Position numbers and translations under genes: made by a program
NCBI GenBank assembly: GCA_026014685.1
Contig: JAOZHW010000008.1
Location: 124,001-188,000 of the forward strand
DNA: 64,000 nt
Direction: 5' to 3'
Origin: Candidatus Bathyarchaeota archaeon
GTDB lineage: Archaea; Thermoproteota; Bathyarchaeia; Bathyarchaeales; Bathycorpusculaceae
Notes under the pieces: generated by a model
Seen by the model: the letters and a program-made list of their open reading frames with translations, nothing else
Databases searched by the model: none
Told to the model about the DNA's origin: nothing
Part shown: one piece after another, positions 41,505-49,917 of the stretch
Numbering within the stretch: the first letter of the stretch is position 1
How the letters are laid out: every line of letters starts with the position of its first letter

Positions 41505-42344
41505 CTAAAGTTTAATGTTAACGGTTTTAGAGAAGTAGCCAAACGGCATCTTGACGCGGTCACCGTACGCTCGCTTTAGGATGTCAGTTAACTCGCTGTT
41601 TTCGTTGAAGCGGTACTTGTAGGTGCCCTGTGTGCTTTTGATTTCGGCCTCGAACTCGCGTGGACCATCGTTTTGGTGTTGCCCTTTTAGGTGGACTTTG
41701 ATCTCGCTTATGGTGTTGTTTAGGAGGGCGAAGTTGCCTGGTGTTTCGTTAAGAATCGCCTCTGGGGGCATAGTGAGGTATCGGTTGGTGAAGCCAAAGG
41801 TGTTTCTAAGTTGATCTGCCCACTGCCCAAAGAAGCCTTTGCCTTCCGCTTTGGCTTGGTCACGCGCTTGCTGAGCCGCCGCAGAGATCATCTCGGAGGT
41901 TAACTGCGCAAAAATCATGCGTTGGTTGGTCACAACCGCTGCGAACGCGTCGTAACGACCCAATGACTTCATGCGTCGGAAGGGGACGACGCCGATGGTG
42001 ACTTCGCCGCTTTGTTGCATCGGTGCCGCTGTAGATGCGGGTTGGGGCTGAATTGGAGTTTGCTGATATACGGGTGGAGCTTGGTACACCGGTGAAGGTT
42101 GTACCTGTCGGGGTGGAGCCTGATAGGCAGGGGGCTTGGCGCCTGCGATTGGCAAAGGTGCGGAGGTGACGTAGCGGGGGTCGGGCGGTGAGTAATAGTT
42201 GAGACGTTCTCGCTTCGGCGTAGACGAGGGTTTGTTTGGGGGTTGCGACTGGTTTTGGGTTGGTTGGGTTCGGGCGGTGCCGCAGTTGCCGCAGAACTTC
42301 GCGGTTGGACTGACTTGGGATCCACAACTCTCACAGTAAGGCAT
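41505..42344 (-). CDS. Zinc-ribbon protein with PH-like C-terminal domain
   Basis: It starts at the second in-frame ATG (MPYCESCG). An N-terminal zinc ribbon (YCESCGSQVSPTAKFCGNCG) is followed by a Pro/Gln-rich disordered linker of about 90 residues. The C-terminal domain begins EVTIGVVPFRRMKSLGRYDAFAAVVTNQRMIFAQL. The wording VVTNQRMIFA resembles PH-like or bPH domains that respond to membranes or partner proteins. No transmembrane helix is seen. Function unknown. Confidence 0.75.
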   Translation of the reverse strand: MPYCESCGSQVSPTAKFCGNCGTARTQPTQNQSQPPNKPSSTPKRERLNYYSPPDPRYVTSAPLPIAGAKPPAYQAPPRQVQPSPVYQAPPVYQQTPIQPQPASTAAPMQQSGEVTIGVVPFRRMKSLGRYDAFAAVVTNQRMIFAQLTSEMISAAAQQARDQAKAEGKGFFGQWADQLRNTFGFTNRYLTMPPEAILNETPGNFALLNNTISEIKVHLKGQHQNDGPREFEAEIKSTQGTYKYRFNENSELTDILKRAYGDRVKMPFGYFSKTVNIKL

Positions 42345-42442
42345 AAACAATCATCGAATCTACTGAGCGGTTTAACTTAATAAATTTAGGGCTGACATGT
42401 CGCTGTATATAAAATTGAAGAAAAAAGGCAGATTTTTGTGCC

Positions 42443-43396
42443 TTACACTATGCTGGATAGTACTTGTAGTATGGTGTTTGAGGTCACTGCGAATCCGAGT
42501 CCGTCTGAGCCGCTGACGATGGCGGTTGTGATGCCGATGACTTCCCCATTGTAGGTTAACAAGGGGCCGCCTGAGTTGCCTGAGTTGATTGGTGCGCTGG
42601 TCTGGATTAAGCCGTTTATGTCGTAGCTGCCTCCTGTGTCGCCGCTGACGGTTATGGTGCGGTCTAATGCGCTTACTATGCCTGAGGTCATGGTGCCTGC
42701 TAAACCGTATGGGCTACCGATGGCTACTACAGCGTCGCCTACGCGGACTTGGCTGCTGCTGGCGATTGTCAGTGGCTGGTATTGACTGGTGGGAGCGTTG
42801 GTGGATAGGACTGCAAGGTCGTTTGAGGGGTCGGTGCCTAAGACGGTGGCGGTGTAGCTGTTGCCGTCGGCGAAGGTGACAGTGATGCTAGATGCGTCTT
42901 CGATGACGTGGTTGTTTGTGACTATGACCATTTTGCCGTTGTATTGGGTGACGAAGCCTGAGCCTTGCGCTGTCGAGGTGACGGTGCTTTGTCTACCCCA
43001 CGGACTCGCATAGGTGTAGGTTATCTTGCACTCTATCGTAACGACGGAGTCTTTGACTGCGGCGTAGAGCGCTGAGAGCGAGGTTTGGGTGTTGGAGACG
43101 GCTGTGGTGCCGACGCTGCTTTGGACGGTTGCGGCTAAGCTGGACAGCTGGTTTTGCAGAGCGGTGACTTCTGCGGTGAGGTTGTAGACGCTATAGAGAG
43201 CTGCGGCGCTGACTAGGCTGGTAACTAAGAGGACGGCAATGAGGGCTGCGGTTAGACCGTGGCGGGAGCTGGTTTTGGTGTGATGAGCTGGCGGGGTCTG
43301 GATGGTTGGAGTGGGTTCTGGGGGTGGCGGAGTTGGTGGGGCTTCGAATGCGGGTGGGTTTTCGGTTTGGGTTTCTGTTTGTGGGTTTGCTTCCAA
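42443..43396 (-). CDS. Membrane-anchored HtrA-like serine protease without PDZ domain
   Basis: The TTG at 43396 was chosen because GGGAGGTG lies just upstream; the upstream ATG overlaps that ribosome binding site. A Pro-rich cytoplasmic segment, one transmembrane helix (about 48-71) and a short coiled coil precede a trypsin-like domain. The triad is H163 in VTNNHVIED, D193 in DPSNDLAVL and S275 in NSGNSGGPL. The protein ends right after the protease domain, so no PDZ domain is present. It likely degrades or processes extracytoplasmic proteins. Confidence 0.9.
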   Translation of the reverse strand: MEANPQTETQTENPPAFEAPPTPPPPEPTPTIQTPPAHHTKTSSRHGLTAALIAVLLVTSLVSAAALYSVYNLTAEVTALQNQLSSLAATVQSSVGTTAVSNTQTSLSALYAAVKDSVVTIECKITYTYASPWGRQSTVTSTAQGSGFVTQYNGKMVIVTNNHVIEDASSITVTFADGNSYTATVLGTDPSNDLAVLSTNAPTSQYQPLTIASSSQVRVGDAVVAIGSPYGLAGTMTSGIVSALDRTITVSGDTGGSYDINGLIQTSAPINSGNSGGPLLTYNGEVIGITTAIVSGSDGLGFAVTSNTILQVLSSIV

Positions 43397-43644
43397 ATTT
43401 ACACCTCCCAACACGTGGGTTCTATCAAAAGCGTCTTGGGCGATTTGTAATTAAGGGATTTTCCAACATTGAACCCAAAACATACCCAAATCTCAACATT
43501 GGCCTAAAACTCACGTTGAGTAATAGCATTTTTTCTTCAAAACCGTTTCTTTTACACCTCGTGAGAAACAAAATTTTTTATGTAAAGGGGCATTAACACA
43601 TTTATTTCCCGTTTACTATTCTTAGGTGTCGAGGCGAACCTTTC

Positions 43645-44145
43645 TTGAAAGACACTCAACTTAGAATCCTAAAAACCATGAACGAAGCCACTAGCAGAAT
43701 CGACTTTACCACTTTCTCCCACAATGTAGACCTAACCCCCAACCAAGCCATAGTAGAAATGCAGCAGCTTGCAGCGGAAGGTTTCTTGCATAAAGTCGGG
43801 GCAGGATTCTCGATAACTGAGAAGGGAAAAAACGCTCTAAAAATCCTCGACACCGTGCCAGAAGAGAAAAAGTTTCGGTTCTTCGTAGCGGTGGATAAAC
43901 CGCTGGGTTTCAGTGCACACTCTATAGAAGAATTCTACCGATTGATTCGGCAGGTTGTCTCCGACTCGCTTGACTTTCACGTGTACCGCGGAGACTTCGA
44001 GAACTGGCTTCGCGACGTAGTACACGATGAGGTTTTGGCTGCTGAGGTTGAGAAAATCAGGGCATACGACTTAGAAGGCGAGGAGCTTCGCAAAGCCCTG
44101 CTTAAAGCCATCGATGAGCGCTACGGCGTCGGCGAATTGCTTTAG
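43645..44145 (+). CDS. Winged-helix protein with DUF5752-like domain
   Basis: The 166-residue protein starts at TTG. Residues 1-65 form a winged helix (LRILKTMNEATSRIDFTTFSHNVDLTPNQAIVEMQQLAAEGFLHKVGAGFSITEKG). The C-terminal part has SLDFHVYRGDFENWLRDVVHDEVLAAEVEKI, the pattern of DUF5752. It probably acts as a DNA-binding regulator; its targets are not apparent. It is divergent from the HtrA-like protease gene, sharing a 248-bp intergenic region. Confidence 0.72.
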   Translation: MKDTQLRILKTMNEATSRIDFTTFSHNVDLTPNQAIVEMQQLAAEGFLHKVGAGFSITEKGKNALKILDTVPEEKKFRFFVAVDKPLGFSAHSIEEFYRLIRQVVSDSLDFHVYRGDFENWLRDVVHDEVLAAEVEKIRAYDLEGEELRKALLKAIDERYGVGELL

Positions 44146-44585
44146 GTTTCGTAGAGTTTACGCCACCAAACGGGTGCATGGGCGTTTTGGGGCGCTTCCC
44201 ATGGGTCGTAGGGCTTAATGTCTAAAACAGGCGTCCCGTCAAACGCATCTAAGCCTCGAACAGTCAAAACGTTTCCTTCAACTTTTAGGATTTCAACGAT
44301 GGTTAAGCCGATGGGGTTAGGGCGCATCATGGTTCGGGTAGCGAATATTCCTGTGAGGGGCAGGTCGGTTCGGCGTTTGGGATGAATTTTAAGCGGCATC
44401 GCAGAGTCTTTGGCGACTTGGTTTAGATGAAACAGCACAAAGATATGGGAAAACTGCGCTAAGCCTTCTAAGCCTTCGACGAGTTCAGGCAGCAGTACAA
44501 TCTGAGAAATTACTGCGTCATCTTTGACTTGGTCGCCGACGGCTTCAGTTTTTACGTATCCGATGGGGGAGAAAACAATTTCCAA
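44142..44585 (-). CDS. trmO: tRNA t6A37 N6-methyltransferase TrmO family
   Basis: A 147-residue TsaA/TrmO domain protein. Markers are FSPIGYVKTEA at the N-terminus, LEGLAQFSHIFVLFHL, GIFATRTMMRPNPIGLTIVEIL, and GLDAFDGTPVLDIKPYDPWEAP. In E. coli the enzyme methylates t6A at position 37 of threonine tRNAs. TTG is the start. It overlaps the convergent regulator gene by 4 bp. Confidence 0.9.
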   Translation of the reverse strand: MEIVFSPIGYVKTEAVGDQVKDDAVISQIVLLPELVEGLEGLAQFSHIFVLFHLNQVAKDSAMPLKIHPKRRTDLPLTGIFATRTMMRPNPIGLTIVEILKVEGNVLTVRGLDAFDGTPVLDIKPYDPWEAPQNAHAPVWWRKLYET

Positions 44586-44783
44586 AACACCACACTCAAA
44601 CCCAGTGGAGCAGCAGACTATTTAAGGCTTAGACGGCACGCGGATTGGTACGTTTGTTTACGAATACAGCTAAAAATCCAGTCACGTAAACGCACTCTGG
44701 ATGGCGTTGAGTTTGAAGCGTGTGGTATGAATTACTGTCTTAATGGCGGCCAGTTTTAATTCCACCATAGCCATCTCTTTGTC

Positions 44784-45425
44784 ATGCCTAAGCTGTACCT
44801 CATCGGCGGCGAAAACGTCCACCACCGAAGCGCCCAACACATCAACGCCCAAGCCTTCACAGATGCAGGCAAAAACCCAACTGTTTTGGTGCTTCCTTGG
44901 GCAAACGCAGGTTTTGACCGCAACTACCAAAAACGTAAACTCCTAACCGACTACTTCAGAAGTTTAGGTGCAGAAAAAGTCGAGTTCGCCGAGTACGACC
45001 ACCTTGAAGACCCAGCTAAAAAAATCTCCACCGCCGACCTTGTTTACTTGACGGGTGGACAAACCACCGCTTTGATTGAACGAATTAAAAAAGCGGCGCT
45101 TGAGGGGCAGCTTCAAGGTTACCGCGGCGTCATAGTTGGGCGCAGTGCGGGGGCTCTGGCGTTGTGCAGTAAATGCCTAACGACTTGTCGAAGCAACCAA
45201 AAACCCAAAATCGTAACAGGCCTCGGACTCGTCGACATAGCTATGAAAGCACACTATCGAAGCAGCAGAGACGACGTGCTTAGGCGTTTCTCTTTTGTAG
45301 AACCTGTTTTTGCGGTGCCCTCCAAATCTGCGTTAGTCAGCGCAAACGGCGAACTCTACGCCATCGGTACAGTCTACGTTTTCCAAAACGGCCAACGCCG
45401 AACCTTTACCAGCTGTCACTTATGA
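44784..45425 (+). CDS. Peptidase E-like protein (S51 family)
   Basis: The 213-residue protein contains LYLIGGENVHH at the N-terminus, DLVYLTGGQTTALIERI, and the nucleophile serine in VIVGRSAGALALC. These match the S51 dipeptidase E / cyanophycinase group. AMKAHYRSSRDDVLRRF contributes the expected histidine. The family cleaves Asp-X dipeptides or related amide bonds. A TATA-like sequence around 44620 would serve as promoter, leaving a long leader. Confidence 0.88.
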   Translation: MPKLYLIGGENVHHRSAQHINAQAFTDAGKNPTVLVLPWANAGFDRNYQKRKLLTDYFRSLGAEKVEFAEYDHLEDPAKKISTADLVYLTGGQTTALIERIKKAALEGQLQGYRGVIVGRSAGALALCSKCLTTCRSNQKPKIVTGLGLVDIAMKAHYRSSRDDVLRRFSFVEPVFAVPSKSALVSANGELYAIGTVYVFQNGQRRTFTSCHL

Positions 45426-45462
45426 GCAGTATCTGCGAACGCCAAAAGTAAAACGCCGAACC

Positions 45463-45723
45463 CTAACGGCGGCGCCTGTATCCAACGAGGGTTAGAGGCG
45501 GCTTAAGTTTCTCCCTGAGCATATTCACCAGTTGCTCTTTGTCTCGCTCTACGGAGTTCCAAAATTCTCTTATTTCATTATCCATCGCCGAATCGCTCTT
45601 GTAGTTCCTCTTAATTCGCCAAAGGCTTTTGCTTTCAACCGAGAGTTGCTCCATCAAATTGTAGGTGTTGTTATCAAGCATAGGCTTCTGTAAAGTGAGG
45701 ACGCCGACGCTTTCTTCACTCAA
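45463..45723 (-). CDS. Small charged protein, unknown function
   Basis: The 86-residue protein starts at TTG with an extended ribosome binding site (GGAGGTGATC) upstream. It is helical and highly charged, ending in GYRRRR. No family is recognised. Upstream, TAGGCAACAA is repeated at 45757-45766 and 45796-45805, and GTTGC-TAG-GCAAC forms a hairpin at 45752-45764, suggesting regulation. Confidence 0.6.
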   Translation of the reverse strand: MSEESVGVLTLQKPMLDNNTYNLMEQLSVESKSLWRIKRNYKSDSAMDNEIREFWNSVERDKEQLVNMLREKLKPPLTLVGYRRRR

Positions 45724-45751
45724 AAGATCACCTCCCCCGATGTGTCAAATA

Positions 45752-45805
45752 GTTGCTAGGCAACAAATGAACTTAAGCATATGTGACTGCAAAAGTAGGC
45801 AACAA
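45752..45805. promoter_or_regulatory. Direct and inverted repeats upstream of the 86-residue gene
   Basis: TAGGCAACAA appears twice, 39 bp apart (45757 and 45796), and the first copy is part of the dyad GTTGC-TAG-GCAAC. The sites lie 30-80 bp upstream of the 45723 start and 70-120 bp upstream of the DUF1697 start at 45872. Either gene could be controlled. Confidence 0.35.
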
Positions 45806-45871
45806 CTCGCAACTCTTTCTCCATTTGACTTTGCGAAAATTTTAATTCTGTCACCTTTTGACTCATCTAAC

Positions 45872-46400
45872 ATGAAATACGTTGTGCTTTTACGCGGAAT
45901 AAACGTTGGAAAAGGACATTAGAGTTGAGATGAAGCGGCTTGTCGGGGTTTTTGTGTCTTTGGGGTACTCAAATCCGTCGACTTATATTAACTCTGGAAA
46001 TATCCTCTTTGAGTCAGATAAAAAACCGAGAGAGATTCGGGAAGAAATCGAGTTTAGCTTGAAAAAAGAATTTGGTTTTGTCATACCCACGCTTGTAAAG
46101 ACTGAGCAGGAAATGCGGGAGATCGCTAAAGCCATACCAAGCGGATGGCAGAATGACTCAAAGCAGAGGTCGGATGTTGCGTATCTCTTTGAGGAGGTTG
46201 ATAATGAAAAGATTATCGAGGAACTTCCCGTTAAAAAAGAGTACATAGATGTCCGTTATGTAAAAGGGGCTGTAATTTGGAATCTCGACCGAGAAAACTA
46301 CAATAAAAGTCACCTAAACAAAATCATCAGCCACAAATCCTATCAATCCATGACTTTGCGTAATGTTAACACAGCAAGATTTCTTGCAGACTGTAAATAA
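45872..46400 (+). pseudogene. DUF1697-family gene with a one-base frameshift
   Basis: Translation from ATG 45872 gives MKYVVLLRGINVGKGH and then a stop, while the frame from 45906 continues EKDIRVEMKRLVGVFVSLGYSNPSTYINSGNILFES. Joined by one inserted base near the A-run at 45909-45912, they match the continuous DUF1697 N-terminus (LLRGINVGGK...). The remainder runs intact to residue 164 of the second frame. The break is a true mutation, a sequencing or assembly error in the A-run, or less likely programmed slippage. Confidence 0.8.
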
Positions 46401-46405
46401 TTGAT

Positions 46406-46639
46406 TTAGCTTTTTCTTTTGACGACTGCAAGAACGACTCCGACGAAGATGAGCACCAGCAGGGCCGCGCCCAGAACCGTCAAAGCCAACCTTACGATGG
46501 GGTCAGAGTGGAAAACTGTGGTTTGCGGCACCACGAATAAGCCGCCTATGTACGCGGCTAGGAATATGCCTACGAACGCTGCGCCGACGCCTTCTACGGC
46601 GAACAAAAACTTTGTCAAGCCCCGATTAGTTGTCTCCAA
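46406..46639 (-). CDS. Two-helix membrane protein, unknown function
   Basis: The 77-residue protein has hydrophobic helices at about 10-34 (FAVEGVGAAFVGIFLAAYIGGLF) and 49-73 (LALTVLGAALLVLIFVGVVLAVV) and a basic C-terminus. TTG is the predicted start. It is convergent with the DUF1697 gene. No family is recognised. Confidence 0.6.
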   Translation of the reverse strand: METTNRGLTKFLFAVEGVGAAFVGIFLAAYIGGLFVVPQTTVFHSDPIVRLALTVLGAALLVLIFVGVVLAVVKRKS

Positions 46640-46764
46640 ACAAAGCCCTTCTACGTTAGTATTTTAGGCGCTAGGGGTATTTAACAGTAGCCATAGCAAG
46701 TGGGCGTTGAACCGCAAGGATAATATACAGTACAACACGAAATACACTTGAGGCTTGGGCAGTT

Positions 46765-47697
46765 TTGTCAGAACAAAAATTTGTGACCCCGTTAAAAGTA
46801 GGCTTACTCATAGTAGCAATCACATACTTCCTCTTTACCTTACATCAAACATTCATGTTCCAATGGATCGGCGAATGGGAATACATCGGAGCAAACAACC
46901 CACAGACCGCCACCTGGGTATTCATAACCGACGTCCAAGCCTACGTTTTCCTGCTCTTCCGCTTCGCTGCCGGAATCCTTGCAGTTTCAGGAGTTACGCT
47001 CTATTTTGTCAAAAAAGGGCTACCCCAAGCCACAACCTACAAGCTGCTACGAGGAGTGATCGTCTTAGAGGGCATATATTGGCTTGGATTGTTAACTTCA
47101 GGCATCTGGGGCATGCTGCCTACTGCTCGCGGCTTCAACGTTGTCTTCATGTTATCCACAGGCATCCCCTGCTTGGTTGGGTCTATAGGTATACCCATAG
47201 CGATGTTTATGCTCGCCTACAAGCTAAGCCCTCACAAACCCGCTAAACCAGCCATAAAATGGGCACTAATCGCAGGCATATTCTACGTTTTAACCCTGTG
47301 GTTGAATAACACTGGAATGTGGATAACTACAGTTATGGGTAAAGGAACAGAGTGGTTGCTTACCTCGCCAGAGAGCATGGTAAGCTTTGCATCAGCTGTG
47401 TTTGGATTGTTGGCGTTAGCTATCTACACCGCGTATTTTGCTAAGAAATCAATTGCGGCTTCCGAATGGGCACAGCTTAACCTCAGAGCCGTCGGCGGCA
47501 TAGTTACCGCCCTCGGACTGTTTTTCCTCTGGAACTACCTTACATGGATATTCTTCGGCGGATGGAACGAATGGTATGCTTGGATTCTGGGCCACAACTT
47601 GGACCTCTGGATGCTCTCATTGCCTCTTGTTGGTTTACCGTTGCTCTTTTCCAACACAAATAGCCATTCACAAAACTACGCAGACCCACAGCAGTAA
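46765..47697 (+). CDS. Multi-pass membrane protein, unknown function
   Basis: The 310-residue protein has about eight hydrophobic helices with aromatic-rich loops (FMFQWIGEWEYIG, FFGGWNEWYAWILGHNLDLWML). It carries no transport or enzyme motif that I can identify. TTG is the predicted start. It is convergent with the radical SAM gene at 47709, with 11 bp between. Confidence 0.75.
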   Translation: MSEQKFVTPLKVGLLIVAITYFLFTLHQTFMFQWIGEWEYIGANNPQTATWVFITDVQAYVFLLFRFAAGILAVSGVTLYFVKKGLPQATTYKLLRGVIVLEGIYWLGLLTSGIWGMLPTARGFNVVFMLSTGIPCLVGSIGIPIAMFMLAYKLSPHKPAKPAIKWALIAGIFYVLTLWLNNTGMWITTVMGKGTEWLLTSPESMVSFASAVFGLLALAIYTAYFAKKSIAASEWAQLNLRAVGGIVTALGLFFLWNYLTWIFFGGWNEWYAWILGHNLDLWMLSLPLVGLPLLFSNTNSHSQNYADPQQ

Positions 47698-47708
47698 AAC
47701 CGCTTCGA

Positions 47709-49556
47709 CTACTTTGCGTTTCGTGGGATAATGGAAATTAGGAACTCCGAGCCCACAGCCACAAAAAGCCTAAACGTACTCCAAAGTTTCTTGACGCTCA
47801 TATTGTTCTTGAACAAATACTTAGGCGTCTTTAGCAGGTTCAGATTTGAAGGCTCAAGAAGCCAGTTGAGGTCTACATCCAAATTTATCGTAGAATCATC
47901 CACTCTTCCATGAGTTACTCGTATGTACTCAACACTTTCATGAGTGGTTTTGAAAATGAAACTGACTTGGGTTTCATCAAGGTTTAGGGTGCATTGAAGT
48001 TTTTGTGGACCCATAAGCCGAAGAACTCTTGAAACCTCCAGCACCTCATGGACTTCCACTGAGCGGGTGTAGGCTTCTACACGTGGGTCTACATATGCTT
48101 CTAGGAACGTCTTTACATGTTGGTGGAAGTTGTCTTTTTGCAATTCGTTGCCGTTGTTCGACATGAACCCTAGATTTAGGGAACGTTCTTTAACAAAATC
48201 CACAATAGGCTTCTTTTTCTGAGTTCTTTTTTGATACACAAATTCATGATCAATAAACGTGTCTAAGTTCCAGAATTTAGCCATACAGTAGGTGGCTAAC
48301 TCTTCAATCTCTTTTTTAGTTAAGTGTTTAGCTTTGAAGACGTTGTGCATCTCGTCAAAGTTATCCCAGTTAGTCTCAAAAATCAACCCTTGCGCATCGA
48401 GTTCAGCGTAGAATTCTGTGCCCGGAAAAGGTGTCGCGATGCCAAACGCAGCCGCAGTTAAACCGATTTCTTTAGCGTACACAGGGAACGTTTTGATTTC
48501 TTCCGCGGTTTGATCAGGGAGACCTATGACGAAGGTGCCACCTGCTCTGCCGCCGTTTTCACGAATGTTTTTCACTGCCTGCTTGTGGAATTTGGTGGCT
48601 ACACCCTTTTTAGTGGAAGCTAAATCCTTCGCGTTGGGGCTTTCTATACCCATTTCGAATTTAACTATGCCCGCTTGGCACATCTTTTTTACTAATCGGG
48701 GGTTGTTTGCCATCATGTCCGCTCTGACTAATGCCCCGAATTCTATGTTTAAGTCATGCTCCATCAAGAGATCGCAGAGACGATCAACCTGCCGCGCGTT
48801 ACCTATGAAGTTGGGGTCAGCAAACATCACGCTTACAGGTTTATTGTCGTGGAATTGGGCCATCTCAAGGATTTCTTTCATGACGTTTTCGGGCGAGCGG
48901 CACCGTGAACATCCATCACTCATGCTGGGTTCACAGCAGAAACTGCACAAGCCATGACAACCCCTCGCCATTATTAGGACGTCGCAGTCGGTTGTGCGGT
49001 CGGCGCTCTTGTAAGGATAGAGCCGCAGATGACGCGCAGGAAAGGGGATACTGTCCAAGTTTTCAATTCGGGGTCTATCAGCATTGTGAATTACCCGCTC
49101 ACCCTGCCTGTAAGAAACACCTAAAACCTCTTGGGCAGAACCCTTCGCTACAAGTTCTCGCATGGTTTGTTCGCCTTCGCCGCGGACAACAACGTCGATT
49201 TGTCGATGGGAAAGCATCAGGTCAGGGACACTTGTGGGGTGATATCCTCCTACGACGGTGGTTGCACCATAATTTTTAGCTGCTTTTGCTAAGCGGAGCG
49301 TTTGGTTATGTTCAGTTGCAGATAACGAAATGCCCACTAAGTCAGGATTGTAAAAACTGAGGCATTCTTGGAAGCTTCTTGTATCCAACTCCAAATCCAC
49401 GATGTGGACTTCCTCAACCACGTCTTGGATGGATGAGGCTATGTACTCTAAACCTAGAGGTATAAGGTCAAAAGCGAAACTAAGGCCTTTTCGACCAGAG
49501 GGTTTAACAAGCAAGATTCGTTTGAACGCCAGTTTGAAACACCAAAGACACCCCAA
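47709..49556 (-). CDS. B12-binding radical SAM protein with extra C-terminal domain
   Basis: Residues 10-150 resemble a cobalamin-binding domain (RILLVKPSGRKG, LIPLGLEYIASSIQD, PDLVGISLSA, TTVVGGYHPTSVPD, VVVRGEGEQT). The radical SAM cluster is C200-x3-C204-x2-C207 (CHGLCSFCC). Residues from about 450 to 615 form a further domain of unknown type. Enzymes of this class often methylate unreactive carbon or remodel tetrapyrroles or lipids; the substrate is not evident. TTG 49556 is supported by a minus-strand TATA-like sequence about 22 bp upstream. It would use the cobalamin made by the 0.3-24 kb island. Confidence 0.85.
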   Translation of the reverse strand: MGCLWCFKLAFKRILLVKPSGRKGLSFAFDLIPLGLEYIASSIQDVVEEVHIVDLELDTRSFQECLSFYNPDLVGISLSATEHNQTLRLAKAAKNYGATTVVGGYHPTSVPDLMLSHRQIDVVVRGEGEQTMRELVAKGSAQEVLGVSYRQGERVIHNADRPRIENLDSIPFPARHLRLYPYKSADRTTDCDVLIMARGCHGLCSFCCEPSMSDGCSRCRSPENVMKEILEMAQFHDNKPVSVMFADPNFIGNARQVDRLCDLLMEHDLNIEFGALVRADMMANNPRLVKKMCQAGIVKFEMGIESPNAKDLASTKKGVATKFHKQAVKNIRENGGRAGGTFVIGLPDQTAEEIKTFPVYAKEIGLTAAAFGIATPFPGTEFYAELDAQGLIFETNWDNFDEMHNVFKAKHLTKKEIEELATYCMAKFWNLDTFIDHEFVYQKRTQKKKPIVDFVKERSLNLGFMSNNGNELQKDNFHQHVKTFLEAYVDPRVEAYTRSVEVHEVLEVSRVLRLMGPQKLQCTLNLDETQVSFIFKTTHESVEYIRVTHGRVDDSTINLDVDLNWLLEPSNLNLLKTPKYLFKNNMSVKKLWSTFRLFVAVGSEFLISIIPRNAK

Positions 49557-49667
49557 CAGCTAAACGTAAACATAAAAACCAATCGCATGATGATCGCGCA
49601 ATAGCATGGAACAAACCTTAACTCAAACGGTTTTAAATACGCCACCAGTTCAACCTGCACTTGAATC

Positions 49668-49688
49668 TTTATATAAGGGAGGGGAGGT
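49668..49688 (+). repeat. Core of the dispersed promoter-like element, fourth occurrence
   Basis: This 21-bp core (TATA box plus polypurine tract) is identical to that of the three longer copies; downstream sequence diverges except for a short AGG.GGCGTG resemblance. It points toward the GH5 gene, whose start is 230 bp downstream. The 361-bp gap from 49557 to 49917 holds this core and a 63-codon open frame (49606-49797) that runs through it but shows no protein family. Confidence 0.75.
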
Positions 49689-49917
49689 AGCGCAAGAGAG
49701 GCGGCGTGCCGTTAGTTGGGCAGTTAGGCTTGCGTTTCCATGCTTGCTCCAACCAATCCTACACCTCTTTTTCGGTAAGAGGGGCTGTCTTTGTTGAGGC
49801 TTGTTAACTCTACTTTGCAGAGCACTCATCCAACTTGACAAGATAGCGTATTGCTGTTTTCAAAAAACAATAAAATAGATCGTGCGTATGCAGGGTTGAA
49901 TTCAGGAAGAGAGAGAA

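Noticed and set aside
44682-44930. 82-codon minus-strand frame opposite the S51 peptidase start
   Set aside because: It is antisense to conserved peptidase codons and has no family.
49606-49797. 63-codon open frame through the repeat core
   Set aside because: It spans a TATA box and polypurine tract and shows no protein-like conservation beyond a short RRR segment; kept only as a note with the repeat.
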